Shown here: piece after piece, positions 10,544-17,056 of the stretch
Layout: the number at the start of each line of letters is the position of its first letter
Numbering within the stretch: position 1 is the stretch's first letter
Assembly (NCBI GenBank): GCA_003963455.1
Contig: RXJA01000015.1
Coordinates: 1-63,176, forward strand
DNA: 63,176 bases
Direction: 5' to 3'
DNA from: Hyphomicrobiales bacterium
GTDB taxonomy: Bacteria > Pseudomonadota > Alphaproteobacteria > Rhizobiales > Rhizobiaceae
Position numbers and translations under genes: made by a program
Notes under the pieces: model-generated
What the model saw: only the letters and a program-made list of their open reading frames with translations
Told to the model about the DNA's origin: nothing
The model's database searches: none

Positions 10544-11323
10544 TCAGTGCGACACGAACACCGGCAGGGAGAACTGCTGGAGCAGGGATTTCGTCATGCC
10601 GCCGAACACGGCCTCGCGGAACCGCGAATGGCTGTAAGCCCCGGCGACGATCAGATCCGCCTCTTCGAGCGCGGGTGAGGCGAACAGCGCCTCGATCGGC
10701 GTCAGGTCGCCGGCATTCGACCACTTGTCGATGTCGACCTTGATCCCGTGGGCGAGCAAATGCTCGCGAAGCATCTCGAGGTCCGCGTCCTCCGCGTCGG
10801 CCGGTGGATCGAATGCGAACACCGTCACTTTCCGCGCGCGAGCAAGAATCGGCAGGGCGTCATGCACCACGCGCGTGGCCTGAGCGCTGGGCGACCACGC
10901 GATCACGACCTCCTTGCCAACGGGGCGGCGCTTCCAGCCCTGCGGCAGCACGATCATCGGCGCCCCCGCGGACATCAGGACCTGCTCTGGCACCCCGGCG
11001 AGGACTCTGCCCGCGGCTTCCGGGTTGGGCTGCGTCGCGATCACCAGATCCGTATAGTGCGCATAGAAGTCCTTCCATCCAGGCGCGCGCCGACCCGCGA
11101 TCTTGAACCGTACCTGTACGCCTGAGCCTTCCGCACCGGCATGGAACGTCTCCGCGAGCGATTTCGCACGCTCCGCCCACTCACCCTCGAAGGCCGCGGC
11201 CGCATCGACGTCGACACCCGTCAGCCTTGCGCCGTAATCCTGAGCCAGCGACAGGGCAAAGCCCATTCGCGCGTTGTTGTCGGTGGAACCATCGAGAAAG
11301 ACCAGAATATCCTTGTAGCTCAT
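10544..11323 (-). CDS. Universal stress protein, tandem UspA domains
   Basis: About 259 residues, roughly the size of a tandem UspA protein. The first domain opens with YKDILVFLDGSTDNNARMGFAL, and the chain ends with a second alpha/beta unit DLIVAGAYSHSRFREAVFGG followed by LPVFVSH. The usual nucleotide-binding loop G-x2-G-x9-G(S/T) is altered here (GAYSHSRFREAVFGGMTKS), so ATP binding is uncertain. The start is ATG 11323 with GGGAG just upstream, rather than a longer in-frame ATG at 11359. A FNR-like box lies 79-92 bases upstream. USPs in such islands act in survival without oxygen or growth; a specific partner is not evident. Confidence 0.85.
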   Translation of the reverse strand: MSYKDILVFLDGSTDNNARMGFALSLAQDYGARLTGVDVDAAAAFEGEWAERAKSLAETFHAGAEGSGVQVRFKIAGRRAPGWKDFYAHYTDLVIATQPNPEAAGRVLAGVPEQVLMSAGAPMIVLPQGWKRRPVGKEVVIAWSPSAQATRVVHDALPILARARKVTVFAFDPPADAEDADLEMLREHLLAHGIKVDIDKWSNAGDLTPIEALFASPALEEADLIVAGAYSHSRFREAVFGGMTKSLLQQFSLPVFVSH

Positions 11324-11401
11324 CACTCGCTCCCGCTCCGGCTTTGGCTGTTTCAGCAAGCATTCTCATCGCCACCCAACAGCCAGACACCCGGAAGCGC
11401 T

Positions 11402-11415
11402 TTGAGTTGGATCAA
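11402..11415. promoter_or_regulatory. FNR/FixK-like box (TTGAG-N4-ATCAA)
   Basis: TTGAGTTGGATCAA matches the TTGAT-N4-ATCAA consensus at 9 of 10 defined bases and lies 79-92 bases upstream of the universal stress protein start. It could drive the USP, P-type ATPase and AI-2E genes together. Confidence 0.6.
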
Positions 11416-11467
11416 ACCACCCATCGATCAACCCGTCATCGCCACCGAAAGTTCCGAGATCGGCGAG

Positions 11468-12367
11468 CTAGTCCGGTAGTTCCTTTTCGTCCTCGATGCC
11501 TTCCCGTCCACGGATGACACGCCGCCCGAGCGAGGGCCCGCGTGTCGCTGTGACCACGGTACACCGGCCATCGGGCTGGCCGTCCTTGTGATAGAAGATG
11601 ACGACCCAGTCGGACGTTTTGTCGAGTTGGTGAGCGAGTTGGGTGTTTGAAAACAGAGCGGTAAAATGCCAGTCGCCATGGCGGGCGTGCAGAATGGGTA
11701 GCCAGGCTTCCCCAGTGGGATTGAAGCGCCTCGGCGCAATCTTGCGCAGTTCTCCCGCGGCGGCGCGCTCACGGTACATCCGGTCCACCTGCAGGAGCAT
11801 GTCGACAGGCGGGCGAACCGCCATGGTCCCGGAAACGAAGATCGGCCGTCCGAGGCGTTCCGCAATGGCTGCGGCGATCATCCGCCGACGTCGCGGCCCG
11901 ATGCCTTTCACCGCGACCTCGCCGAACCGAACGGCGTGTTCGAGCTCCTCCAGGCTCTCGAGCTGACCGTCCTTGGCAAGGCGATCAGCCAGCTTCGCGC
12001 CGATGCCCGGAATGCTCCGGAACAGAACCTCCGGCGCAAGGTCTCCCCGCAACCTGTCCATTTGCGACCAGCGCCCCGTGGTGACCATTTCCGCGATCGC
12101 GCCGGCTATGCCCGTTCCAATCGCAGGAAGCGCGATCAATCCCTCACGGCCCTCCTGCGAGAGAATCTCGTCGATCGGCCGGTCGAGCGCCGAGACCACA
12201 TCGGCTGCGCTTTCGAAGGCCCTGGCGCGAAATCCATCCTCGCCCTGCCGGGTCAAGAGATCGGCGTAGTCACGCAGCCTGCCCGCGATCAGCAAATTGA
12301 TGGCCGGCGGGCCTTGGGAAGCGATCTTCGTTGCGGGAACGGTCTGAATGCCGGCCTGAACGGTCAT
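11468..12367 (-). CDS. Helix-hairpin-helix protein resembling the N-terminal part of PolX DNA polymerases
   Basis: About 299 residues. The N-terminal half has the PolX/Pol beta 8-kDa-like helical unit and several helix-hairpin-helix repeats: LPAIGTGIAGAI (80-91), IPGIGAKLADRL (119-130) and VKGIGPRRRRM (near 153-163). These bind the backbone of DNA without sequence preference. The polymerase palm and PHP domains of PolX are absent; instead the C-terminal 110 residues are a small unassigned domain. The start is ATG 12367, preceded by GAGGTG; a longer frame to 12568 would run through the divergent gene's start and is rejected. A DNA repair or nucleoid role under stress is inferred. It shares a FNR-like box with the divergent gene at 12505. 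Confidence 0.75.
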   Translation of the reverse strand: MTVQAGIQTVPATKIASQGPPAINLLIAGRLRDYADLLTRQGEDGFRARAFESAADVVSALDRPIDEILSQEGREGLIALPAIGTGIAGAIAEMVTTGRWSQMDRLRGDLAPEVLFRSIPGIGAKLADRLAKDGQLESLEELEHAVRFGEVAVKGIGPRRRRMIAAAIAERLGRPIFVSGTMAVRPPVDMLLQVDRMYRERAAAGELRKIAPRRFNPTGEAWLPILHARHGDWHFTALFSNTQLAHQLDKTSDWVVIFYHKDGQPDGRCTVVTATRGPSLGRRVIRGREGIEDEKELPD

Positions 12368-12425
12368 GCTGAAGCACCTCATCGGATGGATAAAGCAAAC
12401 TACACGCGAACGAGCGCCGGGTTCA

Positions 12426-12439
12426 TTGACACGCATCAA
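12426..12439. promoter_or_regulatory. FNR/FixK-like box (TTGAC-N4-ATCAA) between divergent genes
   Basis: TTGACACGCATCAA matches TTGAT-N4-ATCAA at 9 of 10 defined bases. It lies midway between the divergent starts at 12367 (minus) and 12505 (plus), about 60-80 bases from each, so one box could serve both genes. Confidence 0.65.
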
Positions 12440-12504
12440 GGCGCGCCGTGCCGTTTGGTCGGTTTGTTCGATATGTTGCGCGAGCGATTTACGGGTGATT
12501 ATCG

Positions 12505-13545
12505 ATGACCGATCTGGCGGCAAAGGTCCGCTTCCTGAGCGATCCAGGATCGTATCCTCATGCCACATCCTCTGTTGCGGCCCGGGAAACGCACATGTCC
12601 TGGGTTTTCCTGACCGACGACCGCGTTTACAAGCTGAAAAAACCGGTACGATACCCCTTTCTCGATTTCGGCACGCTCGCCCGGCGCCGGTTCTTCTGCG
12701 AGGAGGAACTGCGACTGAACAGGCGGCTCGCGGCCGACACCTATTGCGCCGTCATCCCGCTGCGACGCACTCAGGCAGGCCGCCTCGCCCTTTCGGGGCG
12801 AGGACGCGTCGTCGACTGGCTGGTCGAAATGAAACGGCTGCCTCGGGCCGACTTGCTGGATGTCAGGCTTCGTGAAGGCCTCGTGACCGAGGTGGACATC
12901 CGCAAGGCAGGCGAATTGATGGCCGGCTTCTATTCCGCCACCCCGCCGGTGATCGAAGACGGCAGTCTCTATCTGGAGAGCCTCGTCAGAGAGCAGACCG
13001 TCAATCGAGCCATCCTGGGTCAGCCGACGCTCGGCGTCTCTGATGCCGCCCTGCCCGTACTTGAAGTTGCCGACGCGCGCTTTGCGCAGTTGATCCCGAA
13101 CATCAAGGCTCGCATCAGGGCGGGCCGCATTGTCGAAGGACACGGCGACCTGCGGCCCGAGCACGTGTACATCGGCACCCCGACACAAGTCATAGACTGC
13201 CTCGAATTCGATCGGTCCCTGCGCATCGTCGATCCCTATGACGAGATCAACTATCTCGGCCTCGAATGCGCAATGCTGGGAGCAGGTTGGGTCCGCCCGG
13301 TCCTGCTTGATTTGCTCGAAGCACGCCTGGGCGGACGGCCCGATGATGACGTCCTGGCTTTTTACGGTGCATTCCGGATGTTGCTTCGGGCACGGCTTTG
13401 CCTGGCGCATCTGCTCGACCGGGTCGTGCGTGAACCCGGCAAGTGGTCGCGCCTGGCGCTCTCCTATATCGCCGCCGCGAAGGAAGAACTCAGGTCTCCA
13501 TCCCAGCCAATTCGGAAATCGAGCCATTCGCATGCAAACGCTTGA
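12505..13545 (+). CDS. COG2187-type aminoglycoside phosphotransferase-like protein
   Basis: A 346-residue kinase-like protein. The N-terminus (HMSWVFLTDDRVYKLKKPV, lysines 43-46) and the FCEEELRLNRRL helix are typical of COG2187. The catalytic-loop-like sequence HGDLRPEHV begins at H213, with D215 in the position of the catalytic base, and CLEFD near 235 may be the metal site. Most full COG2187 proteins carry a second P-loop ATPase half; this one ends after the first half, so it may be a single-domain version. Proteins of this family recur beside PRPP synthetases and universal stress proteins. Substrate unknown. Its last 56 bases overlap the 3' end of the convergent PRPP synthetase gene. Confidence 0.75.
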   Translation: MTDLAAKVRFLSDPGSYPHATSSVAARETHMSWVFLTDDRVYKLKKPVRYPFLDFGTLARRRFFCEEELRLNRRLAADTYCAVIPLRRTQAGRLALSGRGRVVDWLVEMKRLPRADLLDVRLREGLVTEVDIRKAGELMAGFYSATPPVIEDGSLYLESLVREQTVNRAILGQPTLGVSDAALPVLEVADARFAQLIPNIKARIRAGRIVEGHGDLRPEHVYIGTPTQVIDCLEFDRSLRIVDPYDEINYLGLECAMLGAGWVRPVLLDLLEARLGGRPDDDVLAFYGAFRMLLRARLCLAHLLDRVVREPGKWSRLALSYIAAAKEELRSPSQPIRKSSHSHANA

Positions 13546-14467
13546 TCGCCTCGGCGATCAGCGGCGCGGTTGACAGGACCCGCAGCTTTGCCGCGCGTCC
13601 TGCCGACACTCCCGATACCGAGGCCACGCTGTCGGTGACCACGACACGGCCGATGGCAGGCTCGATGAACAGGGCTTCCGCTCCTTTGCTGAACAGACCG
13701 TGGGTGGCTATGGCGTGAACGTCCTTCGCGCCGCGTTCCCGGCAGGCATGCGCGGCGCGGATCATCGTACCTCCGGTGCTGATCATATCGTCGATGAGAA
13801 AGACGACCCTTCCGTCCACCTCGCCCGCAAAAAGATCGCCCGATACGACGCCTCGGCTTCGACGCTTCTCCATGAAACCGAATCCGACTTCGTTGCCGAT
13901 CGTCGCCTCGCATCTTTCCTTGAGCAACTGCGCGCGCTTTACGCCGCCGCCGTCGGGAGAAAACACCACGATGGGGTCGGCGCCGGCCAGTTCGCGAAGA
14001 GCGGGCTCGAACAGGCCTCCGGCATCGAGATGAAGCGTTCGGCAACGGAAAGCGTTTTGGAACGCCGCGAAATTATGGACGTCGAGCGTGACAAGGCAAT
14101 CGGTGCCCACCGCTTCGAACAGCTGTGCGACATAGCGCGTGTTCACGGGGTCTCGGGCCTTGGTCTGCCGATCCTTGCGCGCGTAGGAAAGATAGGGGGC
14201 GATTGCAGTCACGCGCGCCGCACCGTTCTCCCGACACGTGGCGATGAAGAAGAGAAGCTTAAGCAGCTTGTCATTGGCCGAGACGCCCTGTTCGCCTGCC
14301 AGGCTGTGGAGGACGTAAACATCCTGCCCGCGCACGCTGACGAGAGGCCTCGCCTTGTGCTCGCCATCCTCGAAATCACGCTCCTCATGGGGATCGAGAT
14401 CAACATCCAGGGCCTTCGCGACATGCCCGCCCAGCCGGTTGGTTTCTCTCAAGGCAAACAAGCGCAT
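13490..14467 (-). CDS. Ribose-phosphate pyrophosphokinase (PRPP synthetase), atypical paralogue
   Basis: About 325 residues; makes 5-phosphoribosyl 1-diphosphate from ribose 5-phosphate and ATP. Family hallmarks are the catalytic flexible-loop region YLSYARKDRQTK, the DVHN metal-binding segment, FSPDGGG, and the PRPP-binding loop FLIDDMISTGGT. The N-terminus is divergent from housekeeping Prs (RLFALRETNRLGG), which marks it as the second-type synthetase seen in stress islands rather than the essential copy. ATG 14467 is chosen because GGTGAG lies 6 bases upstream; ATG 14473 is also in frame. A FNR-like box lies 69-82 bases upstream. Convergent overlap of 56 bases with the COG2187-like gene. 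Confidence 0.85.
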   Translation of the reverse strand: MRLFALRETNRLGGHVAKALDVDLDPHEERDFEDGEHKARPLVSVRGQDVYVLHSLAGEQGVSANDKLLKLLFFIATCRENGAARVTAIAPYLSYARKDRQTKARDPVNTRYVAQLFEAVGTDCLVTLDVHNFAAFQNAFRCRTLHLDAGGLFEPALRELAGADPIVVFSPDGGGVKRAQLLKERCEATIGNEVGFGFMEKRRSRGVVSGDLFAGEVDGRVVFLIDDMISTGGTMIRAAHACRERGAKDVHAIATHGLFSKGAEALFIEPAIGRVVVTDSVASVSGVSAGRAAKLRVLSTAPLIAEAIKRLHANGSISELAGMET

Positions 14468-14535
14468 GTTCATCTCACCAATGCAGGACAAAAATGTCAG
14501 CATCGCAAGCTTAGCCCGTGCGTGCGGCGGCGACG

Positions 14536-14549
14536 TTGATTGCCGTCAA
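14536..14549. promoter_or_regulatory. FNR/FixK-like box (TTGAT-N4-GTCAA)
   Basis: TTGATTGCCGTCAA matches the TTGAT-N4-ATCAA consensus at 9 of 10 defined bases and lies upstream of the PRPP synthetase gene on the minus strand. Confidence 0.6.
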
Positions 14550-14635
14550 ATACCGTCCAGATTTCGCCACGGACGCCGTCGCGGGCTGCCCACCGCAGCC
14601 TCGCGGGCACCCGGCGCGGATGCCCAACAATACCC

Positions 14636-14664
14636 TTGCCGGCCTCAATCGGGCTGACTATAGT
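14636..14664 (+). promoter_or_regulatory. Sigma-70-type promoter of the ech-hadh-E1-SBP operon
   Basis: TTGCCG (14636-14641), a 17-base spacer and TATAGT (14659-14664) form a good sigma-70 promoter. Transcription would start near 14671, directly at the dyad 14674-14688, about 40 bases before the ATG at 14711. Confidence 0.6.
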
Positions 14665-14673
14665 CGGCATATA

Positions 14674-14688
14674 TGAAATTAAATTCCA
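14674..14688. promoter_or_regulatory. Candidate IclR operator, copy 1
   Basis: TGAAATTAAATTCCA is a near-perfect dyad (7-1-7, one mismatch) placed immediately after the -10 box TATAGT, where a repressor would block transcription. A 16-base stretch including the preceding A matches positions 45736-45751 in front of the iclR gene with one difference. Confidence 0.55.
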
Positions 14689-14710
14689 CTGTTCGGATTG
14701 CGCGGTAAGA

Positions 14711-15502
14711 ATGAGTTCCACGAGCGATCAATCTCTCGTCGTCGTCGAGAGTCGCCCTGTCGAAAATGTAGGGCTGGTAGAGATAAATCGTCCCGAGGTA
14801 CGCAATGCGCTCAATCTGGAAGTGCGTGAAAGGTTGGCGGCCTGCGTGGCCGGCTTTTCGGCGGATCCGGAAATCCGCGCGATCGTGATCACCGGCCGCG
14901 GCGGCAACTTCGCGGCAGGCGCCGACATAAAGGCGTTTGAAAGGCTCGGTTCGGCCGACGTGCTTCTGCAACGCGCCCACCGCTACTGGGACGTGATCGC
15001 CAAATGTCCGAAGCCGGTTATTGCCGCGGTCGAAGGCTTCGCGCTGGGCGGCGGCTGCGAACTTGCCATGCACGCCGACATCATCGTCGCGGCGAGGACG
15101 GCCACTTTCGGGCAGCCAGAGGTAAAGCTGGGCCTGATGCCGGGCGCCGGCGGCACCCAGAGGCTGCTTAGGGCGATCGGCAAATACAAGACGCTGATGC
15201 TGGTTCTCACCGGCGACATGTTTTCGGCGGAAGACGCCGAGCGCGCCGGCCTCGTCAGCACCCTCACGGACGAGGGCCAGGCCCTGCCGCAGGCGTTGCT
15301 GATCGCGCAGAAGATCAGCCGTCTCCCGCCGCTGGCCGTCGAGCAGATCAAGGAAGCGGTCGTCAACGGCGAGGACGCTCCGCTGGAAACGGCGCTGAGG
15401 CTGGAACGCAAGGCCTTCCAGCTGCTTTTTGACACCGCCGACAAGCGGGAAGGCATCGCCGCCTTCCTCGAGAAGCGCAAGCCCTCGTTCAAGGGGCGCT
15501 GA
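14711..15502 (+). CDS. Enoyl-CoA hydratase/isomerase family protein
   Basis: A 263-residue crotonase-fold enzyme, expected to hydrate a 2-enoyl-CoA to the 3-hydroxyacyl-CoA. The oxyanion-hole segments FAAGADIKAF and FALGGGCELAMHADII are present, with the glutamates of the crotonase active site at PEVKLGLMPGAGG. The start is ATG 14711; a longer frame to 14540 reads back through the promoter and is rejected. It is the first gene of a four-gene unit: its stop is 1 base before the GTG of the hydroxyacyl-CoA dehydrogenase. No thiolase gene follows, which is unusual for a beta-oxidation set. Confidence 0.9.
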   Translation: MSSTSDQSLVVVESRPVENVGLVEINRPEVRNALNLEVRERLAACVAGFSADPEIRAIVITGRGGNFAAGADIKAFERLGSADVLLQRAHRYWDVIAKCPKPVIAAVEGFALGGGCELAMHADIIVAARTATFGQPEVKLGLMPGAGGTQRLLRAIGKYKTLMLVLTGDMFSAEDAERAGLVSTLTDEGQALPQALLIAQKISRLPPLAVEQIKEAVVNGEDAPLETALRLERKAFQLLFDTADKREGIAAFLEKRKPSFKGR

Positions 15503-15503
15503 C

Positions 15504-17036
15504 GTGACCGACGCGGGAGGGGTGTCAACAAGTCTGATCGAAAAAGCCGGCGTCGTGGGCGCCGGCGTGATGGGCTCCGGCATAGCCGAGGTTCTGGCCG
15601 CGGCAGGCATCGACGTGATGATCGTCGATGAAGCGCCCGGAAAGGCGGCCGCCGCCGTCGAGCAGATCGCGTCGCGCCAGCGCGCGCGGGCCGCGGCGGG
15701 CAAGATCAGCGCGGATTCGGTCGAGAAGCTGCTTGCGCGCATCGCGCCTGTCGAAGCCCTCGATCGCCTGGCTGACGCCGATCTGGTCGTGGAAGCCATC
15801 ATCGAACAAATCGAACCCAAACGCCGGCTCATCGAGGCGTTGGAGAAGATCGTGGGGGCCGAGGCGATCATCGCGACCAACACCTCTTCGCTCTCGGTGA
15901 CGGCGATCGCGTCGGCGGCGGAGCGGCCGCGGCGGGTCGCCGGCTACCACTTCTTCAATCCCGTGCCGGTGATGAAACTGGTCGAGGTCATTCCCGGCGC
16001 TCACACCTCGCCCGAGGTGGAGCGCGTGCTGGTCGACCTTGCCCACCGCTTCGGTCATCGTCCCGTCATCGCGGCCGACACCCCCGGCTTCATCGTCAAC
16101 CACGCCGGACGCGCCTTCGGCACGGAGGCCTTGGCGATGTTGCGCGAAGGCGTGGCCTCGATCGGCGAGATCGACGCGATCCTGCGCGATGCCGCTGGCT
16201 TCAAGATGGGTCCGTTCGAGCTGATGGACCTGACCGGGCTAGACGTCTCGCATCCGGTGATGGAGAGCATCTACACCCAGTTCTACCAGGATCCGCGCTA
16301 CCGTCCTTCCGTGATCGCCGCCCAGCGCGTGGCGGCGGGGCTGCTCGGGCGCAAGACGGGGCGCGGCTTCTACAGCTATGACGCCAACCGGCAAGTCGTG
16401 CCGGAGACCACGCAGCCCGCCGAAACCGCCGCAGTTCCGGAGCGCGTCGCCGTGCTGGCGGACAATGACGCGGGCGATATGCAAAAGCTGGCCGCATCGA
16501 CCGGCGCCACTGTATCGGGCGCCGGGGATCGGAAACCGGAGGGGGATGATCTCATCCTCCTGGGACTGGAGGGCGACGATGTGGCCGGCGCGGCGATCCG
16601 CCTCGGTCTGCCCCCATCACTGTGCGTCGGGTTCGACCCCTATTTCGGCCTGGACCGGCATGTGACGCTGGTCGCTTCGGCGGCGACATCGGACAAGGCC
16701 AGGAGCGCGGCCCTCGCGCTCGTCAAGGGCGCCGGCCGCAAGGCGACGCTGGTGAACGACAGTTGCGGCGCCGTCTGCCAGCGCGTCGTCGCGATGATCG
16801 TCAATATCGGCAGCGAGATCGTCGAGCAGAAGATCGCGTCGGCGTCGGACGTGGACGCCGCCGTGCGGCTGGGTCTCGGCTACCCGCACGGACCGCTGGA
16901 ATGGGGCAACAAGCTCGGCCCTGCCCGCATCCTGCGCATCCTGGACACGATCCATGACCGCACCCATGATCCCCGCTACCGCGCGAGCCTATGGCTGCGA
17001 CGCCGCGCGGAACTGGGACTTGCGCTGGAAGAATAA
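15504..17036 (+). CDS. 3-hydroxyacyl-CoA dehydrogenase (PaaH/FadB2-like)
   Basis: About 510 residues; oxidises a 3-hydroxyacyl-CoA with NAD. The N-terminal Rossmann motif is GVVGAGVMGSGIAEVLA with an acidic residue at the end of the second strand (VDE). YHFFNPVPVMKLVEV carries the catalytic His and the catalytic-site Asn follows in NTSSL. Two 3HCDH C-terminal domains follow (DTPGFIVNHAGRAF, and a second from about residue 400), giving the PaaH length rather than the 290-residue FadB2 length. The start is GTG 15504 with AAGGGG upstream, 1 base after the hydratase stop. Acts on the product of the preceding enzyme. Confidence 0.9.
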   Translation: MTDAGGVSTSLIEKAGVVGAGVMGSGIAEVLAAAGIDVMIVDEAPGKAAAAVEQIASRQRARAAAGKISADSVEKLLARIAPVEALDRLADADLVVEAIIEQIEPKRRLIEALEKIVGAEAIIATNTSSLSVTAIASAAERPRRVAGYHFFNPVPVMKLVEVIPGAHTSPEVERVLVDLAHRFGHRPVIAADTPGFIVNHAGRAFGTEALAMLREGVASIGEIDAILRDAAGFKMGPFELMDLTGLDVSHPVMESIYTQFYQDPRYRPSVIAAQRVAAGLLGRKTGRGFYSYDANRQVVPETTQPAETAAVPERVAVLADNDAGDMQKLAASTGATVSGAGDRKPEGDDLILLGLEGDDVAGAAIRLGLPPSLCVGFDPYFGLDRHVTLVASAATSDKARSAALALVKGAGRKATLVNDSCGAVCQRVVAMIVNIGSEIVEQKIASASDVDAAVRLGLGYPHGPLEWGNKLGPARILRILDTIHDRTHDPRYRASLWLRRRAELGLALEE

Positions 17037-17056
17037 GCAGGCCCGGAGGAGTTGAT

